From Pyxidicoccus sp. MSG2 (lineage in GTDB: Bacteria > Myxococcota > Myxococcia > Myxococcales > Myxococcaceae), in contig NZ_JAPNKC010000001.1 in NCBI RefSeq assembly GCF_026626705.1, positions 5,208,001-5,272,000 of the forward strand: a DNA stretch of 64,000 nucleotides. The letters run 5' to 3'. Below the pieces are notes generated by a model. The model made no database searches. It was not told where the DNA came from and worked only from the letters and a program-made list of their open reading frames with translations. Shown here one piece after another: positions 10,378 to 19,433 of this stretch. The position numbers were made by a program, and so were the translations under genes. Every line of letters begins with the position of its first letter. Positions within the stretch are counted from its first letter, which is position 1.

Positions 10378-11730
10378 ATGAGCTGGAAGCAGCATCTGGA
10401 AAAGGCCGCCGAGGGCCACTACGTCCTGCCGAAGACCAAGAGCATGAAGGTCGACGCGGACCTGTTCCTGTCCGACAAGCTGCTCTGGGGCGAGGGCCCC
10501 GAGCTGCCCGGCCTGGAGGACGCCGTCTTCGACCAGGTGGTCAACGCCGCGTCCTTCCCGGGCGTCACCCGCGTCGCCGTCACGCCCGACTGTCACGTGG
10601 GCTACGGCGTGCCCATCGGCACCGTCGTGGAGACGGACGGCATCCTCCTGCCCACCGCCGCCGGCTACGACATCGGCTGCGGCATGGTGCAACTGCAGAC
10701 GTCCCTCATGGCCGAGGACGTCGCCGACCCCGTCAAGCGCCGCAAGTGGATTGACGAGGTGACCAAGCGCATCGCCGTGGGCGTGGGCGCCAGCCGCGTG
10801 CAGAAGCAGCGCAAGGTCACCGACCGCACCTTCGCCGAAGTCGTCCGCCACGGCGCCAAGGCCCTGGGCCGCGGCTCGTCGATGACCGAGCGCGACTTCA
10901 TCCCCGTCGAGGACGACCGGGTGGACATCCCCGACCGAGCCTTCGGCAAGCGGGACCAGCTGGGCAGCCTGGGCGGCGGCAACCACTTCACCGAGATGCA
11001 GGTGGACCAGGACGGGCGCGTCTGGGTGATGCTCCACACCGGCAGCCGCGGCTTCGGGTGGAACATCGCCAAGCACTTCTTCGTGGCGGGCGCCGCGCAC
11101 CTCGGCCTCAAGAGCCGCAGCGAGGACCTCATCTGGCTGGACGCGGAGAGCGCCCTGGGCCGCGAGTACTGGAACCTCCACAACATGGCCGCCAACTTCG
11201 CCGTGGCCAACCGGCTCATCATCGGCGAGGCCGTGTGCGCCTCGCTCGAGGACGTCTTCGGCGGCACCGCCAGCGTCTATTACGAAATCTCCCACAACCT
11301 CATCCAGAAGGAGGCCGGGAAGTTCGTCGCACGCAAGGGCGCCACGCGCGCATTCCCCGGCAAGCACCCCGCGCTCAAGGGCACGCCATGGGAGAAGACG
11401 GGCCACCCCATCCTCATCCCCGGCTCCATGGAGACGGGCAGCGCCATCCTCTTCGCGGAAGCAGGCGCGGAGAAGTCCATCTACTCCGTCAACCACGGCT
11501 CCGGCCGCCGGCTGTCTCGCGGTGAGGCGCGGCGCGTGCTGAAGCAGGACGTCACCGACAAGCGCATGGCCGAGGCGGGCATCCTCCTCAACACGCGCAC
11601 CACGCCGCTCGACGAGTCCGGGCCCTGCTACAAGAACCTGGACGACGTGCTGGAGACGGTGGAGCTGGCCGGGCTCGCCAGGGTCGCCCACCGCCTCAAG
11701 CCCGTCGCCTGCATCAAGGGCGCGGACTGA
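10378..11730 (+). CDS. rtcB: RtcB family RNA ligase
   Basis: A 450-residue protein of normal RtcB length. RtcB joins 2',3'-cyclic phosphate or 3'-phosphate RNA ends to 5'-OH ends, using GTP and Mn2+, in tRNA splicing or RNA repair. Metal and nucleotide motifs are present: DCHVGYG near residue 70, DIGCGM with D98 and C101, LGGGNHF, HTGSRGFG, and NHGSGRRLSR with H373 as the candidate guanylylated histidine. The ATG at 10378 opens on the typical N-terminus. No rtcA cyclase or rtcR regulator is adjacent and no archease gene is in the window, so this is a stand-alone copy. A GC hairpin follows the stop. Confidence 0.95.
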   Translation: MSWKQHLEKAAEGHYVLPKTKSMKVDADLFLSDKLLWGEGPELPGLEDAVFDQVVNAASFPGVTRVAVTPDCHVGYGVPIGTVVETDGILLPTAAGYDIGCGMVQLQTSLMAEDVADPVKRRKWIDEVTKRIAVGVGASRVQKQRKVTDRTFAEVVRHGAKALGRGSSMTERDFIPVEDDRVDIPDRAFGKRDQLGSLGGGNHFTEMQVDQDGRVWVMLHTGSRGFGWNIAKHFFVAGAAHLGLKSRSEDLIWLDAESALGREYWNLHNMAANFAVANRLIIGEAVCASLEDVFGGTASVYYEISHNLIQKEAGKFVARKGATRAFPGKHPALKGTPWEKTGHPILIPGSMETGSAILFAEAGAEKSIYSVNHGSGRRLSRGEARRVLKQDVTDKRMAEAGILLNTRTTPLDESGPCYKNLDDVLETVELAGLARVAHRLKPVACIKGAD

Positions 11731-11736
11731 CTCACG

Positions 11737-11754
11737 CCGGGGCCCGCGCCCCGG
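11737..11754 (+). terminator. Hairpin after rtcB
   Basis: Arms CCGGGGC and GCCCCGG close a 4-nt loop, 6 bp after the rtcB stop. No U-tract. Confidence 0.45.
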
Positions 11755-11768
11755 ACGCCGGGTCGGGC

Positions 11769-11786
11769 GGAAGGAACGTTCCTTCC
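11769..11786. promoter_or_regulatory. Perfect 18-bp palindrome
   Basis: GGAAGGAACGTTCCTTCC is self-complementary with no spacer. It lies 39 bp past rtcB and 203 bp before the PilZ gene. A loopless palindrome fits a dimeric protein-binding site better than a terminator. Confidence 0.45.
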
Positions 11787-11988
11787 ATGGGGAGGCCCGT
11801 CCGGGGGCTCCCCGTGTCTGGAAGGAGACGCGCCGTAAGCCCCTGGAATCCGGGCGCGCGATGCCCGCCTGCCCACTCCGCACGGGTGGGTGGGACCCCA
11901 CTCCCCGAGTCCCGCGAAGGGGACGGGACGTGGGGCTCGTGGGGGCGGGCCGGGAACGCTACAGTGGGTCGCCTTGGAGTCTCCGAGA

Positions 11989-12939
11989 ATGACCTCGCCG
12001 TCCCCTGCTGCCCGCCCGCCTCCGGCTCCTGCCCGCGAGGCGGAGCTGACTCGCGCCGAGAACGAGCTGTCCTCCCATGAGGCCCGCCTCGCCGAGCAAC
12101 TCGCCCGTGCCACCGCCGAGGCGTCCGCGCTCACCCAGCGGTTGAACCAGACGCTCGCGGCGCTGGAGCGCGTGCGGTCGGAGCCCGACGCGGACCCGGT
12201 ACTGGAGGAGCAGGCCGAGCGGCTGCAGTCGGCCGTGGTGCCCGGACTGGAGGTCGAGGCTCCGCGCGAGAAGGCGCTGGCGGCCCGCCAGGCGGCACTG
12301 GAGGCCCGGCGCAAGGCAGGCCAGGAGATGCAGGCCGCGCTCAAGGCGCACCAGGAGCAGGCGGCACACGTGGCGCGCGCGGTGGCCGACGCGGAGACGG
12401 TGGTGAAGCTCCAGGTCGAGGCAGCCGCGGCGCGCACCCGGGCAAAGCAGGAAGCGGCGGCGCGGGCCCAGCAGGACGCGGTGCGAGCGCGGCAGGCCGA
12501 GCAGGCCCGGGCACAGGGGGCGCAGGCTCCGGCTCCGGCGGTTCCGCCGGCCATGGTTCCGAAGAGCAAGAGGCCCTCGGGGGCGACCGAGGGGCTGGAC
12601 GCGCGGCGCAACGGGCGGGTGCGGATGCACACGTCCATCGACATGCGCAGCGACTCCAACTTCTTCACCGGCTTCTCGATGGACATCAGCGAGGGCGGCG
12701 TCTTCATCGCCACGGTGGACCCGGTGGCGCGTGGCACGCAGGTGGAGCTGGACTTCACGCTACCGGGCGGCCGGCCCATGAAGGTGACGGGCGTGGTGCG
12801 CTGGGTGCGCGAGTCCAATCCCCGCACCCCGGAGCTGATGCCCGGCGTGGGCGTGCAGTTCACCGGGCTGGCACCCGAGGTGGCCCACGCCATCACCTCG
12901 TTCGTCACCACGCGAGACCCGATGTTCTTCCCGGACTGA
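11989..12939 (+). CDS. Coiled-coil protein with C-terminal PilZ domain
   Basis: The ATG at 11989 gives 316 residues. Residues about 15-185 are Ala/Glu/Gln/Arg-rich with heptad character, predicted as a long coiled coil. Residues about 205-312 form a PilZ domain with the RRNGRVR and DISEGG motifs that bind cyclic di-GMP in canonical members, followed by VTGVVRWVRE and GVGVQFTGL strands. This matches the PilZ subgroup abundant in myxobacteria. Both binding motifs are intact, so c-di-GMP sensing is plausible, with the coiled coil giving oligomerisation or partner binding. No cyclase or phosphodiesterase is adjacent. Confidence 0.85.
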   Translation: MTSPSPAARPPPAPAREAELTRAENELSSHEARLAEQLARATAEASALTQRLNQTLAALERVRSEPDADPVLEEQAERLQSAVVPGLEVEAPREKALAARQAALEARRKAGQEMQAALKAHQEQAAHVARAVADAETVVKLQVEAAAARTRAKQEAAARAQQDAVRARQAEQARAQGAQAPAPAVPPAMVPKSKRPSGATEGLDARRNGRVRMHTSIDMRSDSNFFTGFSMDISEGGVFIATVDPVARGTQVELDFTLPGGRPMKVTGVVRWVRESNPRTPELMPGVGVQFTGLAPEVAHAITSFVTTRDPMFFPD

Positions 12940-13105
12940 AGGCCGGGCACGGCGCGCGTCCCTCCGCCGCATCCGTCCGCTATTCGACCGGTTCTCGCTG
13001 CGCGGCGCCAACCTTCGGGATTATCCTTCGCGAAAGACAGACAATGCGAGGGGACGTCATGGCGCGAGCCATTGCAGCGACGCCGCACAAGGAGTCGAAA
13101 CCGGC

Positions 13106-13594
13106 ATGAGTACGCCCACCCGGAGCTCCACCGTCACCGTCGCCCGGCCGCCACGCTGGGACAACCGCCGCCGCGCCGAGGCCGTGGACAACCCCTCCAC
13201 CGAGCCCGCGCCCGAGCAGGCCGCCACGCCCACCGTGGACAAGGTCAACCTCGCGGAGAAGCTCGCCCTCTTCTCCGAGCACTGGTCTCCCAGGGTCGTC
13301 GGTGACCTGAACGGCCAGCAGGTGAAGCTGGTCAAGCTCCAGGGCCCCTTCGTCTGGCACCACCATGAGAACGAGGACGAGCTGTTCCTCGTCCTCCAGG
13401 GCCACCTGCGCATGGAGTTCCGGGAGCGCACCGTGGACGTGACGCCGGGCGAGTTCATCATCGTCCCCCGCGGCGTCGAGCACCGGCCCGTGGCCGAAGA
13501 AGAGGTCCACGTGCTCCTCTTCGAGCCCGCCTCCACCCTCAACACCGGCAACGTCCGCGGCGAGCGGACCGTCGAGCAGCTCCAGCGCCTCTGA
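13106..13594 (+). CDS. Cupin-domain protein
   Basis: A 162-residue protein. The first 45 residues are a Thr/Pro/Arg-rich extension. The rest is a single small cupin with motif 1 WHHHENEDELFLV (His and Glu metal ligands) and motif 2 PGEFIIVPRGVEHRPVAE. Such single-domain cupins bind a metal ion and act as isomerases, oxygenases or sensors; which applies here cannot be told. The extension may be non-native if translation starts further in, but no better start with a ribosome site is visible. Confidence 0.8.
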   Translation: MSTPTRSSTVTVARPPRWDNRRRAEAVDNPSTEPAPEQAATPTVDKVNLAEKLALFSEHWSPRVVGDLNGQQVKLVKLQGPFVWHHHENEDELFLVLQGHLRMEFRERTVDVTPGEFIIVPRGVEHRPVAEEEVHVLLFEPASTLNTGNVRGERTVEQLQRL

Positions 13595-13758
13595 AGCAGG
13601 GCGCGCCGCCTGAGCGGGCTTCCGCCACCCGGGTGGCATCCGAGCAGGCGAGCCTCCGGCTCCCGCGTGTCGGTGGATTCCTCACCGGGGCCCCACAGCG
13701 CACCTTTGCTCCGGACCCGAGCGGCCCCACCAGGGGCCCGACGCCAGGAGCCGGAGCG

Positions 13759-14664
13759 ATGCGCATCCACCACCTCAACTGCACCACCATGTGCCCGCCT
13801 GGACGCCGGCTGATGGACGGGCGGAAGGGCTTCATCGGGCCGGCGGCACTGGCGTGCCACTGCCTGCTGGTGGAGGGCGCTCGCGGCCTCATCCTCGTGG
13901 ACACCGGCTTCGGCCTGCAGGACGTGCTGCACCCGCGCCAGCGCCTGGCGCCCATGTTCCTCGACGTGTTGTCCCGGCCCCGCCTCATCGAGGAGTCCAC
14001 GGCCATCCGCCAAATCGAGCGGCTCGGCTTCAAGGCCGAGGACGTGCGCGACATCGTCCTCACCCACCTGGACTTCGACCACGCCGGCGGCCTGGACGAC
14101 TTCCCGAACGCGCGGGTGCACCTGCTCGAGGACGAGTACCTCCAGGCCACCGCGCAGGCCACGCCGCTGGACCGGCGCCGCTTCCGTCCCCTCCAGTGGA
14201 TTCACGAGGAGAACTGGGTGACGTACCCCATGGGCGGTACGGCGGACGGCTGGTTCGGCTTCGAGTGCGTGCGCGACTTGAAGGGCCTGCCGCCGGAAAT
14301 CCTGCTGGTGCCGCTGGTGGGGCACACGCTGGGGCACGCGGGCGTGGCCATCCAGTCCGATGACGGCTGGCTGCTGCACGCCGGGGACGCGTACTTCTAC
14401 CACGGGGAGATGGACCCGGACCGGTACCGCTGCACGCCGGGGCTGCGCGCCTACCAGAAGCTCATGCAGAAGGACGGGTACCAGCGCTGGTACAACCTGC
14501 GCCGCCTGCGAGAGCTGGTGCAGCGGCACGGCCGCGAAGTCACGGTGTTCTGCGCGCACGACTCGCTGGAGTTCGAGCTGCTCGAGGAGCGCGACAAGGC
14601 CCCCGTCGAGTCCGCGCTGCGCAGCTTCCTCGCGCCCGCGACGGAGTCCCCGCTGCACGCGTGA
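13759..14664 (+). CDS. Metallo-beta-lactamase-fold hydrolase
   Basis: The ATG at 13759 gives 301 residues beginning MRIHHLNCTTMCP. The metal motif is THLDFDHAGG, an HxDxDH variant of the usual HxHxDH, followed by LVGHTLGHAG and LLHAGDAYF for the remaining ligands. The arrangement resembles quorum-quenching lactonase-like and general MBL hydrolases. A change of the second His to Asp occurs naturally in some MBL subgroups and may alter metal preference. It is convergent with the sensor kinase gene (9 bp between ends). Substrate unknown; lactonase activity is a testable possibility only. Confidence 0.82.
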   Translation: MRIHHLNCTTMCPPGRRLMDGRKGFIGPAALACHCLLVEGARGLILVDTGFGLQDVLHPRQRLAPMFLDVLSRPRLIEESTAIRQIERLGFKAEDVRDIVLTHLDFDHAGGLDDFPNARVHLLEDEYLQATAQATPLDRRRFRPLQWIHEENWVTYPMGGTADGWFGFECVRDLKGLPPEILLVPLVGHTLGHAGVAIQSDDGWLLHAGDAYFYHGEMDPDRYRCTPGLRAYQKLMQKDGYQRWYNLRRLRELVQRHGREVTVFCAHDSLEFELLEERDKAPVESALRSFLAPATESPLHA

Positions 14665-14673
14665 GCCCGCGGC

Positions 14674-16965
14674 TCATGACGGAGCTGGCGGCGGGCCGGG
14701 AGGCTCCGGCTCCGGGCCCACCTCCACGCCCGGCTGGGACAGCGGCAATTCCACCGTGAAGAGCGCGCCCTCGCCGGGCGAGCTCTCCACGCGGATGACG
14801 CCGCCGTGTGCCTCCACCAGTTGCTGGACGATGTAGAGCCCCAGGCCGAAGCCCGCGTGCTTGCCGGCGGAGGGCCCGCGCTCGAAGCGGTTGAAGATGA
14901 GCCGCTGGGACTCGGGGGCGATGCCCTGCCCCAAATCCCTCACCCGCAGCCGGGCCCTCGGCCCCGTCCCACGCTCCACCCGCACCTCCACCGGACTCCC
15001 CCTGCCGAACTTCAGCGCGTTGGACAGCAGGTTCGTCACCACCCGGTCCAACCGCAGCCGGTCCCACCGCCCCACCAGCCCCAGCTCCGCGTCGAACACC
15101 AGCTTGCAGCCCGCCTCCTCCGCCTGTTCGGCGAAGCGCTCCACCACCTCGTGCGCCAGGTCCGCCAGGTCCACCGGCGCCACGTCCAGCACCAGCTTCC
15201 CCGACGACAGCCGCGACAAGTCCAGCAGGTTGAGCAGCAGCTGCCCCAGCCGCTGCGTCTGCTTCAGCCCCGTGCCCAATCCCTCGCGCACCTTCTCGCT
15301 GCCAGGGGGCAGCTCCATCCGGTGCAGCCGGCGCAGCAGCAGTTGCAGCGTGTTCAGCGGGTTGCCCAAATCGTGCGCCGCCACGCCGATGAGCTCCACC
15401 GCGTCCTGCGCCTCGCGGAACAGCCGCGCGTTGTCCAACGCGAGCGCCGCCCGTCCCGCCAGCTCCTCGACGAAGAGCTGGTCCGTCGGCGTCAGCCGCC
15501 GCTCCGGCGTGGACGTCGCCAGGACGAAGACGCCCCGCGTCTGCGTCCCCACTCGCAGCGGCACCGCGAGGTACGAGTGGACGCCTACCTTTTCCAGCAG
15601 CGCCAGGTGCTCCGCGTCCTGCGCATTATGGGCCAGCGCCTCGGGAGAGACGTGGCTGACCAGCTCCGAGCGCCCCGACTTCACCACATGCCAGAGGCCC
15701 TCCGGCGCATTGGGAGGGGGCAGGTAGCGCCGCACCGATTCCCATATCCACTGCTCCTTCTCCGGCACCACGTGCTTCACGGCGCGGGGCTTGAGCTCTC
15801 CCGAGGGCGTCAACAGGAACAGCACGCACACGTCCGCCACCTCGGGCACCATCAGCCGCGCCAGCTCCGCCACCGTCAGGTCCGGGTCCAGGAACTGGTG
15901 GAAGAGACGCCCGGCCTCCGCGAGCAGCCGCTGCGTGTTCTCCGTCTTCCGGCGTTCGGTGATGTCGCGCGACACGTGGGCGAAGCCCTGGAGCTCTCCG
16001 TGCGCGTCGCGCAACGCGGTGATGATGACCTCGGCGAGGAAGCGCGTGCCGTCCTTGCGCACGCGCCACCCCTCCATGCGCAGCCGCCCATCCCTCCGGG
16101 CCCGCGCCAGGTCCAGCTCCGGCTGCCCCATCCGCACCTCCTCCGGCGGGTAGAAGACGGACGCCGGGCTGCCGAGGATTTCTCTCTCGGCATAGCCCTT
16201 CATGCGCTGCGCGCCCGGGTTCCAGCTCGCCACGCGGCCCTGCGTGTCCAGCAGGTAGATGGCGTAGTCCTGCACGCCCTCGACGAGGGACTGGAAGCGG
16301 TGGGCGCTGACCTCCGCCTCGTGCTGGAGCGGCCGCAGCCGCCGTGTCAGCACCCAGGCCAGCACCGCCGCCACCGTCAGCCCCAGCGACGCCGCCAGCA
16401 GGATGAGCAGGTGCACCCGGCGGTCCGCCTCCACCGCCTCCTGGATGCCCAGGGACAGCCGCTCCTCGCTGCGCTCCGCGAGGACCCGCAGCGCCTCGAA
16501 GGCACGCTGGCGCGTCTCGCCCACGCGCGCCTCGAAGATGTCCTCCACCTTCTGGCGGCTGATGCGCAGGTCCTCGGCGGTGAGCAGCGTCCTCACGGAC
16601 TCTTCGTGCTCCAATTCCGCGTGGGCGGCGGACTCCAGCAGCGCGGCCACGGGCTCGCCGTCGAGCCGGGGCTTGAGTCGCTCGTAGGTGGCGATGAAGC
16701 GCTGGCGCGACACCGCCATGTCCTGTGCGAAGAGCGGGTCTCCCGACACCGCATAGCCGCGCCCGCTGGACACCTTGTCGCTGAAGGCCCGGCGCAGCCG
16801 CTCCACCTCCAGCAGGTCCATGGAGAGGTCGAGGATGCGCGCCTTGTTGCTCGTCCGCACCGTCAGCAGCGCCACCACCGACGTGCCCGCGAGCACGAGC
16901 GCCACCAGCAACGAGGCGATGAAGCCCGCGCCAATGCGCTTCGTGAACGTCCACGGACGCCCCAC
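14674..16965 (-). CDS. Membrane sensor histidine kinase (CHASE3-like, PAS, GAF, HisKA, HATPase)
   Basis: A GTG at 16965 after GGAGGGGGGCGGA gives 763 residues; the long upstream extension of the frame is spurious. Order: TM1 (about 11-33), CHASE3-like periplasmic helical domain (about 40-185), TM2 (about 190-212), PAS (about 228-345) ending in the DITERRKTE linker, GAF (about 365-510), and HisKA with AHDLGNPL where H531 is the phospho-acceptor. The HATPase follows, with N-box NLLSNALKFG, G1 RDLGQGIAPE and G2 GFGLGLYIV. A Pro-rich tail ends the protein. No response regulator gene lies nearby, so it is an orphan kinase whose partner is elsewhere. Confidence 0.92.
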   Translation of the reverse strand: MGRPWTFTKRIGAGFIASLLVALVLAGTSVVALLTVRTSNKARILDLSMDLLEVERLRRAFSDKVSSGRGYAVSGDPLFAQDMAVSRQRFIATYERLKPRLDGEPVAALLESAAHAELEHEESVRTLLTAEDLRISRQKVEDIFEARVGETRQRAFEALRVLAERSEERLSLGIQEAVEADRRVHLLILLAASLGLTVAAVLAWVLTRRLRPLQHEAEVSAHRFQSLVEGVQDYAIYLLDTQGRVASWNPGAQRMKGYAEREILGSPASVFYPPEEVRMGQPELDLARARRDGRLRMEGWRVRKDGTRFLAEVIITALRDAHGELQGFAHVSRDITERRKTENTQRLLAEAGRLFHQFLDPDLTVAELARLMVPEVADVCVLFLLTPSGELKPRAVKHVVPEKEQWIWESVRRYLPPPNAPEGLWHVVKSGRSELVSHVSPEALAHNAQDAEHLALLEKVGVHSYLAVPLRVGTQTRGVFVLATSTPERRLTPTDQLFVEELAGRAALALDNARLFREAQDAVELIGVAAHDLGNPLNTLQLLLRRLHRMELPPGSEKVREGLGTGLKQTQRLGQLLLNLLDLSRLSSGKLVLDVAPVDLADLAHEVVERFAEQAEEAGCKLVFDAELGLVGRWDRLRLDRVVTNLLSNALKFGRGSPVEVRVERGTGPRARLRVRDLGQGIAPESQRLIFNRFERGPSAGKHAGFGLGLYIVQQLVEAHGGVIRVESSPGEGALFTVELPLSQPGVEVGPEPEPPGPPPAPS

Positions 16966-17205
16966 TCCGCCCCCCTCCGGCCGCAACGTCCGGCGCGCCG
17001 CGTGCAAGGTGGCCGGCCCGCTCCGCCGCAACCAGCCGTGCTCGCGGGTGGCGCACTGTCGGGAATCGGGCGCCTCCGAGTCCGATGCGGGAGTCCACTC
17101 GCTTCTGTCCACCAGTCGCCAGACGGAGCAGGCGGGCGCTGGGCACGGGCCTCGCGCGACACCACGTTGTGACGCGGGCGGCGGTTCAGGGTGCGGCGGG
17201 CGGAC

Positions 17206-19416
17206 ATGCGGGGCGAAGGACGTCGAAGGGCGTGGTCGTGGGCGTGTTTCCTGGTGCTGTGGGCGGCGTGTACCGACACGCGGCCCCCACCCGACACCCA
17301 CGGCGCACGGCATCCCTCCCACTGCGAGCCCATGACGTGCGCCTCGCAGGGCATGGACTGCGGCGTCGCCATCGACGGCTGCGGCGGCACGCTGGACTGC
17401 GGCACCTGCGCCCCCGGAGAGACCTGCGGCGGTGGCAAGCACAACGTGTGCGGCGTCGGGCCCTGCGTGCCCCTCACCTGCAAGGCCCTCGGAAGCAACT
17501 GCGGCCCGGTGTCGGACGGGTGCGGCCGGGTGCTCGACTGCGGGACGTGCGCCGCGCCCGAGACGTGCGGCGGAGGCGGCACGGCCAACGTCTGCGGCGA
17601 GCCGTCGTGCGTACCGGACACCTGCGCGGGGCTCGGCAAGGACTGCGGCACCGTGCCGGACGGGTGCGGCGGGACGATGGCGTGTGGCGCCTGCGGCCCG
17701 GGACAGACGTGCGGTGGAGGCGGCGCGCCCAACGTGTGCGGTGACGACACCTGCGTCCCGGCGACGTGTGTATCGCTGGGGAAGAACTGCGGGCCGGTGT
17801 CGGACGGGTGCGGCGGCATGCTCGAGTGCGGCGTCTGCGCGGAAGGACAGACGTGCGGTGGCGACTCGGTGCCGAACGCATGCGGGGGGGGTGCGTGTGC
17901 GCCGTCCACGTGCGAGGCCCTGGGGAAGAACTGCGGCAGCCTGCCGGATGGCTGTGGCGGGCTGCTGTCGTGCGGCACCTGCGCGGTGGGACAGGCATGC
18001 GGCGGTGGCGGTGAGCCCAATGTCTGCGGCGGTGGCGCGTGTACCGCGGCCACGTGTGAGGTGTTGGGGAAGAACTGCGGCACGGTGCCGGACGGGTGTG
18101 GCGGCGTGCTCGAGTGCGGCGCATGCACCGCGCCCGAGACGTGCGGTGGGGGTGGCGAGCCCGGCGTGTGCGCCCCGCCGCCCTGCACTCCGACGACGTG
18201 CGAGGCGCTGGGGAAGAACTGCGGCCCGGTGCCCGACGGGTGCGGCGGGGGGCTGGACTGCGGCACGTGCGCGGTGGGACAGACGTGCGGCGGCGGCGGA
18301 GCGGCCAATGTCTGCGGGACGCCCGCGTGCCGGCCGTATACCTGTGGCCTGCTGGGGAAGAACTGTGGCGCCGTGCCGGACGGGTGCGGCGGGACGCTGG
18401 ACTGCGGCACGTGCACGGCGCCCGAGTCCTGCGGCGCGGCCGACGTGCCCAACGTCTGTGCCTCGACGCAGCCGGTGTGTCTGGACAGGGAGCTGGGCAA
18501 TGCGTTGCCGGTGTCGGTGAAGGGCTCCACCGCGTACGCGGGGGATGACCATGTGGCCTCGTGCGGAGGACGGCCCGCACCGGACCGGGGCTTCCTCTGG
18601 ACGGCGCCGAAGAGCGGCACGTTCACCTTCGACACGGCGCGCTCGGCGCTGCGCTCGCTGATTTCGGTGCGGCGCGACGGGTGCGGCGGGGCGGAGGTGG
18701 CGTGCGCCGCGGACGGCATCAGCTACGGCGGCGGCGCGCGGGTGACGGTGCCGCTGGTGCAGGGGGCATCGGTGCTGGTGGTGGTGGACTCGGCGAGCAG
18801 CGACCGCTTCAGCGCGGGCCACTTCGAGCTGCACATCGACGAGCTGCGCGCGAGCGAGGCGGGCGCGTGCTTCGACAACATGGACAACGACGGGGACCGC
18901 TGGGTGGACTGCGCGGACACGGACTGCCACGACACGCCGGGCTGCGACGGGCGGGGCTGCGCGCACCATGACCTGGGCAGCGCGCTGCCCGTCACCTTCC
19001 AGGGTGAGACGGCGGGCTCGGGAGACGGCTTCCAGGGCACCTGCGGCGCGCAGTTGCAGCAGGACCGCGCGCACCTGTGGACGGCGCCTCGCGCGGGGAC
19101 GTTCGTCTTCGACACGTCACCGGGCGGCTGGGGCAACGCGCTCTATGTCCTCACCGGCTGCCGGGGCACGGAATTGGGCTGCGCGGCCAACCCGAATGCC
19201 AACGCGCAGGGCTCGCCCGCGGTGAAGGTGACGCTGGAGCAGGGACAGACGGTGCTGGTGGTGGTGGACGGCATGGCCCACCCCGACCAGGACACGCCCA
19301 TCCGCTACACGCTCCACGTCAGCGAGTACGCCCCCACGGAGGCGGAGCGCTGCCTGGACGGCGCGGACAACGACGCGGATGGCAGGGCGGACGCGGCGGA
19401 TGCGGACTGCCGGTAG
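17206..19416 (+). CDS. Exported Cys-rich repeat protein with two PPC-like domains
   Basis: The ATG at 17206 gives 736 residues (a GTG 15 bp upstream is possible). A hydrophobic leader ends at WAAC; Cys22 could be lipidated, although Trp at -3 is unusual for a lipobox. Residues 40-424 are eight tandem units of about 48 residues, each with Cys in the order C-P-x-TC, NCG, DGCGG, CGxC, TCGGGG and NVCG. Two beta-sandwich, PPC-like domains follow (FLWTAPKSGTFTFDT and HLWTAPRAGTFVFDT), separated by a DNDGDRWVDCADTDC acidic motif and ended by a second one (DNDADGRADAADADC) that resemble Ca-binding loops. Likely a surface or matrix protein. It is divergent from the sensor kinase. Confidence 0.8.
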   Translation: MRGEGRRRAWSWACFLVLWAACTDTRPPPDTHGARHPSHCEPMTCASQGMDCGVAIDGCGGTLDCGTCAPGETCGGGKHNVCGVGPCVPLTCKALGSNCGPVSDGCGRVLDCGTCAAPETCGGGGTANVCGEPSCVPDTCAGLGKDCGTVPDGCGGTMACGACGPGQTCGGGGAPNVCGDDTCVPATCVSLGKNCGPVSDGCGGMLECGVCAEGQTCGGDSVPNACGGGACAPSTCEALGKNCGSLPDGCGGLLSCGTCAVGQACGGGGEPNVCGGGACTAATCEVLGKNCGTVPDGCGGVLECGACTAPETCGGGGEPGVCAPPPCTPTTCEALGKNCGPVPDGCGGGLDCGTCAVGQTCGGGGAANVCGTPACRPYTCGLLGKNCGAVPDGCGGTLDCGTCTAPESCGAADVPNVCASTQPVCLDRELGNALPVSVKGSTAYAGDDHVASCGGRPAPDRGFLWTAPKSGTFTFDTARSALRSLISVRRDGCGGAEVACAADGISYGGGARVTVPLVQGASVLVVVDSASSDRFSAGHFELHIDELRASEAGACFDNMDNDGDRWVDCADTDCHDTPGCDGRGCAHHDLGSALPVTFQGETAGSGDGFQGTCGAQLQQDRAHLWTAPRAGTFVFDTSPGGWGNALYVLTGCRGTELGCAANPNANAQGSPAVKVTLEQGQTVLVVVDGMAHPDQDTPIRYTLHVSEYAPTEAERCLDGADNDADGRADAADADCR
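17323..18477 (+). repeat. Eight tandem 144-bp coding repeats
   Basis: Units begin at 17323, 17464, 17608, 17752, 17896, 18040, 18184 and 18328. All are 144 bp apart except the first (141 bp), and the last runs to about 150 bp. They encode the Cys-rich modules of the surrounding gene and are similar enough for copy-number change by recombination. Confidence 0.85.
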
Positions 19417-19433
19417 CGGAGGGCGGCGCGCCG

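Noticed and set aside
14806..17172. Plus-strand open frame of 788 codons
   Set aside because: It is a mirror of the histidine kinase gene; the translation is low-complexity His/Arg/Gln-rich with no motif.
17323..18477. Possible CRISPR-like array
   Set aside because: The 144-bp period is in-frame coding with no separate repeats and spacers; no cas genes are present.
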